A stretch of 64,000 nucleotides of DNA from Acetobacteraceae bacterium (GCA_947455205.1 CANGNF010000015.1:1-64000), one strand, 5' to 3'. Shown: positions 44,769 through 53,963, numbered from the stretch's first letter. Numbers and translations: made by a program. Notes: a model not told the origin generated them from the letters alone.

Positions 44769-45743
44769 TCATTCCACCACCACCTGCGCTTCGCGCACCA
44801 GGCGCCCCATGGCTTCCCGCCGTTCGCGCACGAAGGCGGCGGCTTCCGCCATGCTGCTGTTGACGATCAGGCCGCCCAGCTGGGTGAAGCGCTGCTGCAC
44901 GTTGGGCTGGGCCAGGGCGTGGGCGGCGGCGGCGTGCAGCCTGGCCAGGATGGGTTCCGGCGTGCCGCCGCGGGCGTACATGGCGTTCCACTCGTCCACA
45001 TCCACGCGGGGCATGCCGAGTTCCCGCGTGGTCGGCACGTTGGGCATGCTGGGCAGGCGGTCCTTGTAGGTGACGGCCAGGGCCTTCAGCCGGCCATCCT
45101 GGATCAGCGCCATGCTGGTGCTGACGGTGGCGAAGGCGAAGCTGACATTGCCGGCGACCAGGTCCGGGATGACGGCGCTGCCGCCGCGGTACGGCACATG
45201 GGTCAGGTCCAGCCCGGTTTCCCGCACGAAGAGCAGCGCGGCCAGGTGCGCGCCGGTGCCGTTGCCGGAGGAACCGTAGGAGAGCTGGCCCGGGCGGGCG
45301 CGGCACCAGGCCAGGAACTCGGCCACCGTGTTGGCTGGGATGCTGGCGGGGATGACCAGGAATTGCGGCAGCACCACCAGCAGGGAGACGGGGGCGAAGG
45401 CGGTGGCGTAGTCGAAGCGCAGGCCCCGCAGGATGTGTGGGTTGACCACATGGCCCAGGCTGTCCACCAGCAGGGTGTAGCCGTCGGGCGGGGTCTCGGC
45501 GACCACGGCCGCGCCCAGGGCGCCGGCGGCGCCGCCGCGATTCTCGATGATGATGTTCTGGCCCAGCACCGCGGTCATGTGCGGCGCCATCAGCCGGGCG
45601 GAGGTATCGGTGCCGCCGCCGGGCGGATAGGGCGAGATGATGCGGATGGGGTGGTCCGGGAAGCTGCCGGCGGATTGCGCGCGGGCGACGACGGGCGCGG
45701 CCAGGGGCGCGGCCATGGCGGCCAGGAGCGTGCGTCGTTGCAT
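44769..45743 (-). CDS. TctC/Bug family solute-binding protein (8 of 9)
   Basis: Exported binding protein of 324 residues. The signal peptide QRRTLLAAMAAPLAAPVVARA leads to FPDHPIRIISPYPPGGGTD, IIIENRGGAAGALG, DGYTLLVDSLGHVVNP and VPYRGGSAVIPDLV. Upstream of hmgA on the same strand, and downstream of a racemase-like gene by 47 bases. Whether it serves homogentisate-type aromatics is unknown. In the mature region it is most like copy 6 at 36702 (shared HVxxPxxxRGLxFDYAT pattern). Confidence 0.92.
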   Translation of the reverse strand: MQRRTLLAAMAAPLAAPVVARAQSAGSFPDHPIRIISPYPPGGGTDTSARLMAPHMTAVLGQNIIIENRGGAAGALGAAVVAETPPDGYTLLVDSLGHVVNPHILRGLRFDYATAFAPVSLLVVLPQFLVIPASIPANTVAEFLAWCRARPGQLSYGSSGNGTGAHLAALLFVRETGLDLTHVPYRGGSAVIPDLVAGNVSFAFATVSTSMALIQDGRLKALAVTYKDRLPSMPNVPTTRELGMPRVDVDEWNAMYARGGTPEPILARLHAAAAHALAQPNVQQRFTQLGGLIVNSSMAEAAAFVRERREAMGRLVREAQVVVE

Positions 45744-45790
45744 GGGGCGTTTCCTCGTTCGGCGCAGAGTGGCCGGTGCGCCGCCGGGGT

Positions 45791-46522
45791 TCAACCCTTC
45801 AGCAGCGCCGCCAGCGCCGGGGAAAGGCCCAGGCTGTCCCGACCGCGCGGCGCGGCGAAGCTGCCGGTGGTGGCTTTCGGCAGGCGCAGCGCGGCCAGCG
45901 CCTCGGCCTGCTTCACCGCGCAGGCGATGCCGTCCAGCAGCGGCACTGACGTGCGGGCCTGCAGCCAGGCGGCCATGCCGGCCATGGCGGCGCCGCCGAG
46001 GATGACGCTGTCGGCACCCTGCCCGGCCAGGCGCTCGATTTCCGGCAGCAGCAGCGCGGCGACGCCTTCCGGGTCGCGCACCGCGTCCTGCGCGCTGGCG
46101 GCAACGCCGGCCAGCCCCGCCAGGCGCCCGGCCAAGCCATGGGCGGCGATGCGGTCGCGGTAGCTCTCCTCCCCGCCCACCGTCACCAGGCCGAAGCGAC
46201 CGCCGCTGAGGCAGGCGGTGAAGCAGGCGGCCTCGGTCATGCCGACCACCGGGCAGGGCATCAGCTGGCGGGCGGCTTCGAGCGCGGTGTCCAGCGAGAC
46301 CGCGAGGACGACGGCATCCACCTGGCCGGCGTGCTGCGCCAGCAGGTCCAGCAGGCCGTGCGCGGCGATGGCGTCCTCCACCCGGCTGCTGATGACGGCG
46401 GGGCCGAAGCGTGGCGTGGCGGGGATGACCTGGGTGCCCGGCGCCGCCGCCGCGCGGGCGGCTGTGGCGCAGAGCTGGGTGATCGCTTCCGTGGTGTTGG
46501 CGTTGGCCAGCAGCAGCCGCAT
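45791..46522 (-). CDS. Asp/Glu/hydantoin racemase family protein lacking the usual cysteines
   Basis: A 243-residue protein of the Asp/Glu/hydantoin racemase superfamily: LLANANTTEAITQL at the start, PVVGMTEAACFTACLSGGRFGLVT in the middle, PLLDGIACAV near the end. In active racemases one Cys lies in a CFxDPG-type motif and another in LGCAG. Here the segments read AVSLDTAL and LGGAAMAG, so neither Cys is at its position. It may be a non-racemase lyase/isomerase of the superfamily. The ATG at 46520-46522 has GGAGG upstream. Divergent from an M20 peptidase. Confidence 0.82.
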   Translation of the reverse strand: MRLLLANANTTEAITQLCATAARAAAAPGTQVIPATPRFGPAVISSRVEDAIAAHGLLDLLAQHAGQVDAVVLAVSLDTALEAARQLMPCPVVGMTEAACFTACLSGGRFGLVTVGGEESYRDRIAAHGLAGRLAGLAGVAASAQDAVRDPEGVAALLLPEIERLAGQGADSVILGGAAMAGMAAWLQARTSVPLLDGIACAVKQAEALAALRLPKATTGSFAAPRGRDSLGLSPALAALLKG

Positions 46523-46672
46523 CGGAGCCTCCATTCGAGCGCAGGAGCCTGATCCGCGCAGGCGGAATCGCCGGAGCGGTGAATCAGTCTCCCGACAACG
46601 GCCGTAGTGTGCGGCCTCTTGCCGCCGCGCGCTACCGGCCGCAGGGTTGCGGGCGACGCACAGGAGCCCGCG

Positions 46673-47803
46673 ATGACCGTCCTCGACCTGCCCTTCGACA
46701 CCCAGGAGATCATCGCGGGGCTGAAGCCCTGGGTGTGCTGCGAGAGCCCGACCTTCGACGCCGCCGCGGTCAACCGCATGATGGCGATTGCGGCGCGGGA
46801 GCTGGCCCTGCTGGGCGCGCGGGTGGAGACGATTCCGGGGCGGATGGGCTTCGGTGACTGCGTGCGGGCGACCTTCCCGCATCCGCTGGCGGGCACCGAG
46901 AAGGGCATCCTGGTGATGGGCCACCTGGATACGGTGCACCCGATGGGCACGCTGACCCCACTGCCCTGGCGGCAGGAGGGCAACAAGCTGTACGGCCCCG
47001 GCGTCTATGACATGAAGGGCGGCAACTACATCGCGCTGGAGGCCATTCGCCAGCTGGTGCGGGCCGGCATCACCACCAGCCGGCCCGTCACGGTGCTGTT
47101 CACCTGCGATGAGGAGATCGGCAGCCCCTCGACGCGCGACCTGATCGAGGCCGAGGCGGCGCGCCACGCCTTCGTGCTGGTGCCGGAGCCGGCGCGGCCG
47201 AATGGCGGCGTGGTGACCGGGCGCTACGCCATTGCGCGCTTCAACCTGCGGACCACCGGCCGCCCCAGCCATGCCGGGGCGCGGCTGGCGGATGGCCGCA
47301 GCGCGATCCGCGAGATGTGCCGCCAGGTGGTGAAGATCGAGGACATGACCACCGACGACGTGACCTATTCGGTCGGCGTGATCGGCGGCGGCCAGTGGGT
47401 CAACTGCGTCACCACGCATTGCGACGCCGAGAGCCTGTCCATGGCCAAGCGGCAGGAGGACCTGGACGCGGCGGTGGAGGTGATGCTGGGCCTCAAGGCC
47501 ACCGGCAACGACGTACAGCTGACCGTGACGCGCGGCGTGACCCGCCCGGTGTGGGAGCCGGATGCGAAGGTGATGGCGCTGTACGGCGTGGCCCGCGGCA
47601 TCGCCCAGCGCATCGGCTTCGATATCGAGCACCAGTCGGCGGGCGGTGGTTCCGACGGCAACTTCACCGGCGCCATGGGCATTCCGACGCTGGACGGGTT
47701 GGGCGTGCAGGGCGCCGGCGGCCATACGCTGGAGGAACACCTGCTGGTGGATTGCCTGGTGCCGCGCGCCAAACTGCTGGCCGGGTTGCTGCAGAGCCTG
47801 TAG
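46673..47803 (+). CDS. M20 family metallopeptidase (glutamate carboxypeptidase-like)
   Basis: Zinc hydrolase of 376 residues. The metal site is complete: MGHLDTVHPMG, GPGVYDMKGGNYIALEA with the bridging Asp, CDEEIGSPSTRD with the catalytic Glu pair, and GAGGHTLEEHLL with the last His. GRPSHAGA in the lid domain completes the M20 pattern. Carboxypeptidase G2-like enzymes remove C-terminal Glu from folate or peptides; the substrate here is unknown. The ATG at 46673 starts at the conserved core. Confidence 0.9.
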   Translation: MTVLDLPFDTQEIIAGLKPWVCCESPTFDAAAVNRMMAIAARELALLGARVETIPGRMGFGDCVRATFPHPLAGTEKGILVMGHLDTVHPMGTLTPLPWRQEGNKLYGPGVYDMKGGNYIALEAIRQLVRAGITTSRPVTVLFTCDEEIGSPSTRDLIEAEAARHAFVLVPEPARPNGGVVTGRYAIARFNLRTTGRPSHAGARLADGRSAIREMCRQVVKIEDMTTDDVTYSVGVIGGGQWVNCVTTHCDAESLSMAKRQEDLDAAVEVMLGLKATGNDVQLTVTRGVTRPVWEPDAKVMALYGVARGIAQRIGFDIEHQSAGGGSDGNFTGAMGIPTLDGLGVQGAGGHTLEEHLLVDCLVPRAKLLAGLLQSL

Positions 47804-47892
47804 CCGCCCTCCTGGGTTGCCTCGGCGGCCGGGGTGTGATGGGTTCAGCCAGGCGCGGGCGGTGGCCCGCGCCGGCTTCCGGGGGAAATGCC

Positions 47893-48219
47893 ATGCGCCG
47901 TGTCTGTCTCGCCCTTGCCCTGCTGCCCGTGCTGGCGCTGCCGGCGGCGGCGCAGAGCGGCACCCGCACGCCGAACAGCTCCGGCTACGTCAGCGGCCAG
48001 GGCTGGAACACCGGGCAGGACCTGCACAACGCGGAAAGCACCACCGCGGCGCAGCGCCGGGCGGAGTTGCAGCGCCGCGCGGCGCGGAACCGCAGCTACC
48101 CCGGCACGCCGACGCGCACCCGTGGCCTGCCGGGGCCGCGGCCGGGCCAGGCCGGCGAAACCCCGGCGGCGGCCCCGGCGCAGACCCCGCCCGCCGCCCC
48201 GGCGCAGACCCCGCGCTGA
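47893..48219 (+). CDS. Small secreted Ala/Pro-rich hypothetical protein
   Basis: A 108-residue protein. A textbook signal peptide (MRRVCLALALLPVLALPAAAQ) precedes a polar region with SGYVSGQGWNTGQDLHNAE and AAQRRAELQRRAAR. The tail is a low-complexity Pro/Ala/Thr stretch with repeated PAQTPP-like units. No function recognised; such proteins are common in this group. The ATG at 47893 follows GGGGAAA. It lies 89 bases after the M20 gene and 37 before a transporter. Confidence 0.65.
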   Translation: MRRVCLALALLPVLALPAAAQSGTRTPNSSGYVSGQGWNTGQDLHNAESTTAAQRRAELQRRAARNRSYPGTPTRTRGLPGPRPGQAGETPAAAPAQTPPAAPAQTPR

Positions 48220-48256
48220 ACCGGCCGTCCGGCCACCCATCCAGGCCGGAGCAGCC

Positions 48257-49129
48257 ATGAACCCCCTGGTGCGCGCGGCGCTGCTGGCCGTGGTGGCGGC
48301 CTTCGGCTTCAACCTGGAAACCGTGCTGGGCAAGGCGCTGGCGCACCTGCCGATCAGCGTGGTGGTGCTGGACCGCGCGGTGGGCCAGCTGCTGTTCGTG
48401 CTGCCCTCCCTGCTGGCCCATGGCCCGGCGCTGCTGCGGACCCGGCAGCTGGGCATGCAGATCTTCCGCGGCTGCCTTTCGGTCGGCACCTGGGGGTTCT
48501 ACTTCTACGCCTTCTCCCGCCTGCCGCTGGCCACCGCGACGGTGCTCGGCTTCACCGCCGTGCTGTTCGTCACCGCGCTGGCCGGGCCGGTGCTGAAGGA
48601 GCGGGTCGGCTGGCGGCGCTGGAGCGCGGCGCTGGTCGGCTTCTGCGGCGTGCTCTGCATCGTCCGGCCCGGCAGCGTGCCGCTGAGCTGGCCGCTGGCG
48701 GCCAGCCTGCTCTCGGCCCTGGTCAGTGCCGGCATCACCCTGACCACGCGGCACCTGGCGCGCAGCGAGCGGACGCAGACCATCATGTGCTACATCGGCC
48801 TGGTCAGCGTGGTGGCCGCCCTGCCCTTCGGCCTGCCCAACCTGGCCTGGACCGGCTGGCGCGACGCCGGGCTGCTGCTGGCGCTGGCGGTGGTCGGGCC
48901 GGCGGCCATGTTCGTGTGGATATCCGCGCTGCGGCTGGCGGATGCGTCGGTGCTGTCGCCCATCGGCTATTCCCGGCTGATCTTCGCCACCGGCAGCGGC
49001 GTGCTGCTGTTCGGCGAGGTGCCGGATGCCTGGCTGGGGCTGGGCGCGGTGCTGATCATCGGCAGCGCGGTCTACATCACCCGGCGCGAGGCGATGCTGG
49101 CGCGGCAGCGGGAAACGGAGCGCACATGA
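48257..49129 (+). CDS. EamA/DMT family transporter
   Basis: Inner-membrane drug/metabolite-type transporter of 290 residues with about ten predicted helices in two EamA repeats. The repeat junction has VLKERVGWRRWSAALVGFCGVLCIV, and the end has LLFGEVPDAWLGLGAVLIIGSAVYI. The substrate is unknown; amino acids or metabolites are typical. The stop overlaps the ATG of the lactate-permease-like gene by 4 bases. Confidence 0.9.
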   Translation: MNPLVRAALLAVVAAFGFNLETVLGKALAHLPISVVVLDRAVGQLLFVLPSLLAHGPALLRTRQLGMQIFRGCLSVGTWGFYFYAFSRLPLATATVLGFTAVLFVTALAGPVLKERVGWRRWSAALVGFCGVLCIVRPGSVPLSWPLAASLLSALVSAGITLTTRHLARSERTQTIMCYIGLVSVVAALPFGLPNLAWTGWRDAGLLLALAVVGPAAMFVWISALRLADASVLSPIGYSRLIFATGSGVLLFGEVPDAWLGLGAVLIIGSAVYITRREAMLARQRETERT

Positions 49130-50514
49130 CCCTGGTATTGCAGGCGGCGCCGCTGCTGGCGCTGCTGTCGTTGCTGGCCGCCGGCCGCGCCGGGCCGGTG
49201 GGCGCCTGCCTGGTGGCGCTGGGGCTGGCGCTGCCGGCGGCGCTGGCCAGCCTGCCGGCGGGGGTGGATTTCGCCGGCTTCCTGCTGGCCGAGGCCGGGC
49301 GCGGGGTCTTTTTGGCGCTGCAGCCGGTGGCGGTGGTGGCGGGCGGGCTGCTGTTCCATGCCGCGGTTTCCGGCAGTGGGGAGGCGGCGGCGCGGCCGGC
49401 CACGGCGGCGCGGATCTTCGCGGTGACGCTGCCGCTGGGCGCCTTCCTGGAGAGCGTGACCGGGTTTGCGGTGGGCGCGGTCTTCGCGCTTTCGGCGCTG
49501 CGGGGCATGGGGATTGCGGGCGCGGTCGGCGGCGCGCTGGCATTGCAGGCGCTGGTGCTGGTGCCCTGGGGCGGGCTGGGGCCGGGAACCTCGCTGGGGG
49601 CGGCGCTGGCGGGGCTGCCGGGGCACGACGTGGCGCTGGTGGCGGCCTGGCCCAACGCCGCCTGGCTGCTGCTGCTGGCGCCGCTGCTGTGGGCGATGAT
49701 GCGCCGCGCCGGGGTGGTGGTCAGCGCAGCCGAGAAGCTGGCGCAGTTGGGGCTGCTGGGGCTGATGGCGGCGGTGCTGCTGCTGGCCAACCTGTATCTG
49801 CCGTTCGAGGTTGCCGGCGTGCTGGCGACCGGCATCGGCGTGGTGCTGGCGTTGTGGCGGGCGGACCCACCGAGCGAATGGCGCGGGCCGCTGCGGGCGG
49901 CGGCGCCCTACCTGCTGCTGACCGCGGGCATTCTGCTGGCCAGGCTGTGGCGGGACCCGCCGGCGCTCCGGCCCTTCGCCGAGTTCCCCGGCTTTCCGCT
50001 GACCCATGTGGCGGTGGTGCTGTGGCTGGTGGCGCTGGGGCTGCTGTGGCGCGGCGGCGCGCTGGACCGCGCCGGCCCGGCCCTGGCGCGGGCGCGGCGG
50101 CCGGCGCTGGCCATGCTGCTGTACGTGCTGCTGGGCAGGGTGCTGGCCGGCAGCGGCGCGGCGGCGGGGCTGGCCCAGGCGCTGGCCGAGGCGATGGGCG
50201 GGCTGGCGCCCTATGCGGTGCCGGTGATGGGGCTGGTCTCGGGCATCGTCACCGGCAGCAATGTGGGCTCCAACGCGGCGCTGATGTCGATTCAGGCCGG
50301 GCTGGGCCAGGCGGCCGGGCTGCCGGCGGCGCTGGCGGCGGGGGTGCACAACTTTGCCGGTGGCGCCGGGGCGGGCATGAGCTTCGGCGTGACCGCCATG
50401 CTGTGCGCGCTGCTGGCCGATGGCACCAGGCCGGCGCAGTTGTGGCGGCTGCTGCTGCCCTCCATGGCCATGGTGGTGGTGCTGGGCTGGGCGGCGATGG
50501 CGCTGCTGCGGTAG
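49126..50514 (+). CDS. L-lactate permease (LctP) family transporter
   Basis: A 462-residue membrane protein with 12 or more hydrophobic helices. LESVTGFAVGAVFAL near residue 105 and GIVTGSNVGSNAALMSIQ near 370 with NFAGGAGAGMSFGVTAM are lactate permease-type motifs. It is shorter than classical LctP/LldP (about 550), with loops trimmed. It probably imports a monocarboxylate by proton symport. Coupled by ATGA to the DMT gene and followed by a TctC gene. Confidence 0.85.
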   Translation: MTLVLQAAPLLALLSLLAAGRAGPVGACLVALGLALPAALASLPAGVDFAGFLLAEAGRGVFLALQPVAVVAGGLLFHAAVSGSGEAAARPATAARIFAVTLPLGAFLESVTGFAVGAVFALSALRGMGIAGAVGGALALQALVLVPWGGLGPGTSLGAALAGLPGHDVALVAAWPNAAWLLLLAPLLWAMMRRAGVVVSAAEKLAQLGLLGLMAAVLLLANLYLPFEVAGVLATGIGVVLALWRADPPSEWRGPLRAAAPYLLLTAGILLARLWRDPPALRPFAEFPGFPLTHVAVVLWLVALGLLWRGGALDRAGPALARARRPALAMLLYVLLGRVLAGSGAAAGLAQALAEAMGGLAPYAVPVMGLVSGIVTGSNVGSNAALMSIQAGLGQAAGLPAALAAGVHNFAGGAGAGMSFGVTAMLCALLADGTRPAQLWRLLLPSMAMVVVLGWAAMALLR

Positions 50515-50577
50515 CGCCTTGGCGGTTCCGTTGGCGGCGCGGCGGCGCTATGCACGGCGCAAACAGGAGACGCCTCG

Positions 50578-51540
50578 ATGATCTCTCGCCGCGCCGGTCT
50601 TGGACTTGCCGCCGCCCTTGCCGCCCCCGCCGCAAGGGCGCAGGGCGTGTACCCGACGCATCCGCTGCGTGTCATCGTCGGCTACCCGCCGGGCGGCGTC
50701 ACCGACATCGTGGCGCGGATTGTGGTGGAGCCGCTGGCGCGTGCGCTGGGCCAGCCGGTGCTGGTGGAGAACCGGGCCGGCGCTGGCGGCAATATCGGCG
50801 CGGTGGCGGCAACCCAGGCGGAGCCGGACGGCTACACCCTGCTGGTGGCGACGGCGGCGATGTACGGGGTGAACCCGCTGCTGTACGGCCAATCCGGCGT
50901 GGACCTGGAACGCGACTTCCACCTGCTGGGCACCATCAACGACATGGCCAACGTGCTGTCGGTGAACCCGAAGCGGATGGACGTGCGGGACGTGGCGGGG
51001 CTGGTGGCCCGGGGCAAGGCGGGCGGGCTGATCTATGGCTCGGTCGGCAATGGCAGTTCGTCCCACCTCTGCGCCACGCTGTTCCAGCGGCTGGCGGGTT
51101 TCGAGGCGACGCATGTGCCCTACCGCGGCAGTTCGCCGGCGGTGGCGGCGCTGCTGGCCGGGGAGTTCGACTTCCTGTTCGACACCACCGCGACCTCCAC
51201 GCCGCAGATCCAGGCCGGGACCTTCCGCGCGCTGGGCGTCAGCACGGGCACGCGCGCTTCCGCGCTGCCGGAGGTGCCGACGCTGGCCGAGGCGGGGGTG
51301 AAGGACTACGCGGTTTCGGTCTGGAACACGCTGCTGGTCAGCAAGCGCGCGCCGGCGCCGGTGGTGGCGCGGCTGCGCCAGGCCTTCGCCACCGCCATGG
51401 ATGCGGCGACGCAGGCCAAGCTGCGCGCCAGCTTCGTGGACCCGCTGCTGGTGCCGGAAGCGGGGCTGGACGCCTGGCTGGCGCGGGAGAAGGCGGTGTG
51501 GACGCGGATGGCGCGCGACAGCCGCCTGACGGTGGATTGA
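50578..51540 (+). CDS. TctC/Bug family solute-binding protein (9 of 9)
   Basis: Exported binding protein of 320 residues. The signal peptide MISRRAGLGLAAALAAPAARAQ is followed by YPTHPLRVIVGYPPGGVTD, LVENRAGAGGNIG, DGYTLLVATAAMYG and VPYRGSSPAVAALLAG. It lies 63 bases after the lactate permease-like gene, so both may handle related carboxylates, but the TctC family normally works with TctA/TctB and not LctP. AlkA-like gene follows by four bases. Confidence 0.92.
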   Translation: MISRRAGLGLAAALAAPAARAQGVYPTHPLRVIVGYPPGGVTDIVARIVVEPLARALGQPVLVENRAGAGGNIGAVAATQAEPDGYTLLVATAAMYGVNPLLYGQSGVDLERDFHLLGTINDMANVLSVNPKRMDVRDVAGLVARGKAGGLIYGSVGNGSSSHLCATLFQRLAGFEATHVPYRGSSPAVAALLAGEFDFLFDTTATSTPQIQAGTFRALGVSTGTRASALPEVPTLAEAGVKDYAVSVWNTLLVSKRAPAPVVARLRQAFATAMDAATQAKLRASFVDPLLVPEAGLDAWLAREKAVWTRMARDSRLTVD

Positions 51541-51544
51541 GCCG

Positions 51545-52204
51545 ATGGCGAAGATACCCTTCGGCGATGCCGCCAGCCTGAAGCACCTGCGGCAGGACCC
51601 GGTGATGGCCGCCGTGATCAAGCGGATCGGTGCCTGCGACCTGGGCGTTTCCAGCTACGAGCCGTATGAGGCGCTGGTGCGCTCGATTGCTCACCAGCAG
51701 GTGCATGGCAAGGCGGCGGAGGCGGTGCTGGGGCGCTTCGTCGCGCTGTATCCGGGCCTGCCGTTTCCGGCGCCGGAGCTGGTGCTGGCCACCGAGTTCG
51801 ACGTGCTGCGCGGCTGCGGGTTTTCCGGCAGCAAGATCGCCGCCATTCGCGACATTGCCGAGAAGAGCGCCGCCGGGCTGGTGCCGACGCGCAAGGCGGC
51901 GCAGCGGCTGAGCGATGCCGAGCTGATCGAGCGGCTGGTGGCGATACGCGGCGTGGGGCGCTGGACGGTGGAGATGCTGCTGATCTTCACGCTGGGGCGG
52001 CCGGACGTGCTGCCGGTGGACGATTTCGGCGTGCGCGAGGGCTGGAAGCACGCGGCCGGGCTGGAGGCGCAGCCGAAGCCGAAGGAATTGGCGGCGATTG
52101 GGGAAGCCTGGGCGCCGTATCGCAGCACGGCGGCGTGGTATTTGTGGCAGGTAGCGAATGCGGCGAAGGTGAAGCCGGCGGCGAAGGCCGGCGCGGCGCC
52201 TTAA
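51545..52204 (+). CDS. DNA-3-methyladenine glycosylase II-like (HhH-GPD)
   Basis: Removes alkylated bases from DNA, 219 residues. SIAHQQVHGKAAEAV near residue 43, the helix-hairpin-helix LVAIRGVGRWTVEMLL near 130 and the catalytic Asp in VLPVDDFGVREGW are clear. It is the short form lacking the AlkA N-terminal domain. The stop TAA overlaps the convergent glycosyltransferase stop by 4 bases (TTAA). Confidence 0.92.
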   Translation: MAKIPFGDAASLKHLRQDPVMAAVIKRIGACDLGVSSYEPYEALVRSIAHQQVHGKAAEAVLGRFVALYPGLPFPAPELVLATEFDVLRGCGFSGSKIAAIRDIAEKSAAGLVPTRKAAQRLSDAELIERLVAIRGVGRWTVEMLLIFTLGRPDVLPVDDFGVREGWKHAAGLEAQPKPKELAAIGEAWAPYRSTAAWYLWQVANAAKVKPAAKAGAAP

Positions 52205-53073
52205 AGCCGCATCACCCGCATCGGGTCCGCCTTGCCGCGCAGTAGGTCCGCCAACCCCGCCAGGTTGCCGCGGAAGCGACCCCAGCGGTCCACCCAGGGT
52301 TCCGGCGCCGGGCTGCGCAGCAGGTTCATCACGCAATGCCGGGCGATGCTGCGCAGGCCGCGGTTCCAGGGGTAGGTGCCCTTGCGGCCCAGGTAGACCG
52401 GGTTGATGACTTGGCTGTAGCCCAGCCGCACGCCGGAGCCGCGGCCGAATTTCACCCCCAGGTGGACGCCGCGCGCGGTCGGCAGCCGGCGGATTTCGCC
52501 GTGGCGGCCGAGCAGGCGGGTGAAGTCCAGGTCCTCGTACCAGGCGTAGAGCGGCAGGCGTTCATCCACGCGGATGCCGTGGGCGCGCACGGTGGCCATG
52601 CGGACCGCCATGTTGCAGCCATAGCCGTTGAAGGCCGGCACCGGGGCGGGGTCGGCTGGCGGGCGGTCGGCGGCCAGGATCGCGCGGCCCTCCGCCACCT
52701 GCAGGCCGGGGCCCTTGGCGCCATCGGCGATGACCTCTCCCGTTGCCACCACCAGCGCCGGGTTGGCGGTGAAGGCGGCTTCCAGCGCGGCGAGGTAGCC
52801 GGGCTGCGGCAGGAAGTCGTCGTCGAGGAACAGCACCACGTCGCAATCGGCAGCGGCGTCCAGGATGACGTTGCGCTGCTTCGGCAGGCCGGGGGTGCTG
52901 GTGAGGTATTCGGTGCCGGGCCAGGCGCCGTCGCAGCCTTCCACATCCGCCGGCTTGGTGTGGCAGATGATGACGCGGTCCGGCGCGCGGGTCTGGCGGT
53001 GCAGTTCCGCCAGCACCTCCTTCAGCACCACGGCGCGGCCGATGGTGGCGATGCCGATGGCCAGGCGCATCAC
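52201..53073 (-). CDS. Glycosyltransferase family 2
   Basis: GT-A fold transferase of 290 residues. It opens with IGIATIGRAVVLKEVLAELHRQ. The nucleotide-sugar/metal motif FLDDDFLPQPGYL lies near residue 80. YAWYEDLDFTRLLGR gives the C-terminal acidic ED motif. Last gene of the polysaccharide operon; start overlaps the next upstream gene by 4 bases. It probably adds one sugar to a lipid-linked repeat unit; donor and acceptor are unknown. Confidence 0.9.
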   Translation of the reverse strand: MMRLAIGIATIGRAVVLKEVLAELHRQTRAPDRVIICHTKPADVEGCDGAWPGTEYLTSTPGLPKQRNVILDAAADCDVVLFLDDDFLPQPGYLAALEAAFTANPALVVATGEVIADGAKGPGLQVAEGRAILAADRPPADPAPVPAFNGYGCNMAVRMATVRAHGIRVDERLPLYAWYEDLDFTRLLGRHGEIRRLPTARGVHLGVKFGRGSGVRLGYSQVINPVYLGRKGTYPWNRGLRSIARHCVMNLLRSPAPEPWVDRWGRFRGNLAGLADLLRGKADPMRVMRL

Positions 53074-53963
53074 AGCGGCCCCGTCAGCGGGTGGTCGGAG
53101 CGCATGGGGGAGAGCCGGAAGGGCAGCGGCGCGTCCTTGTGGCGGAAGCCGGCCAGGCGGCCGCGCAGCGTCGCGGCGTAGTAGCGGGCGGCCAGGAGGT
53201 TCAGCTTCAGCGCGCTGAGCAGGATGCCGCCGATGGGACGCACGAAGTAGGGAAGCCAGACGCCCATGCGCACGCCGTGGCGGCGCAGCACGAAGCCGAG
53301 GCCACGGCCATAGGTCTCGGCGCGCTTGGTGGCTTCCGGCGTCAGCCGCTTGTCGGGGTGGATGATGCGGAGTTCGGGGTCGTAGATCGCCTTCTGCCCG
53401 GCGCGGATGCCGCGCAGCACCAGGTCGTTGCCCTCGGCACTGCCCAAGGGCGTGCCGGGGCCGAGCTTTTCATCGAAGCCGCCGAGGGCCAGCGCGGCGG
53501 CGCGGCGCAGGAACAGGTTGAACTCGATGACGCTGGTCCAGACGTTCTCATCCGTGATGGCGCCGCCTTCCTGCCGCCAGCGGCCGGAGCCGAGGCCGCC
53601 TTCAGGCGATGCGGCGGGGCCGGTGAGGATCTGCAGCCGGATGTCGTAGCCGAAGGCGGCGTCCACCAGGTCCAACACGCCGGGCGGCAGGATGCAGTCG
53701 TCATCCGGGAATGCGACGATGCCGCCGCGCGCCAGGCCGAGGCCCAGGTTGCGCGCGTGGTTGGCGTTCAGCACGCTGCTGCGCTGCCAGAACAGCGGGA
53801 ATTTCTGCACGTAGCGAGTGATGACCTCCGCCAGGCGCTCATCCTCGTTCTGGTCGACGACGATGACCTCGAAATCCGTGCGGCCCTGGGCCAGCAGGCT
53901 GGCGAAGAGCTCGTCCAGTTCGCGCACGCGGCCGCGCGTGGCGACGATGAGGGAGAACCTCAT
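53070..53963 (-). CDS. Glycosyltransferase family 2
   Basis: GT-A transferase of 297 residues. SLIVATRGRVRELDELFASL at the N-terminus, VVDQNEDERLAEV, and FPDDDCILPPGVLD as the DxD region near 90. GTPLGSAEGNDLVLRGI marks the acceptor side. A C-terminal hydrophobic stretch may associate with the membrane. The ATG overlaps the preceding gene's stop in a 4-base ATGA, as do all genes of this block. Confidence 0.9.
   Translation of the reverse strand: MRFSLIVATRGRVRELDELFASLLAQGRTDFEVIVVDQNEDERLAEVITRYVQKFPLFWQRSSVLNANHARNLGLGLARGGIVAFPDDDCILPPGVLDLVDAAFGYDIRLQILTGPAASPEGGLGSGRWRQEGGAITDENVWTSVIEFNLFLRRAAALALGGFDEKLGPGTPLGSAEGNDLVLRGIRAGQKAIYDPELRIIHPDKRLTPEATKRAETYGRGLGFVLRRHGVRMGVWLPYFVRPIGGILLSALKLNLLAARYYAATLRGRLAGFRHKDAPLPFRLSPMRSDHPLTGPL

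Noticed and set aside
49126-50514. Lactate permease suspected to be truncated
   Set aside because: Both conserved ends are present and helices are continuous; a shorter LctP form is a better reading than a broken gene.
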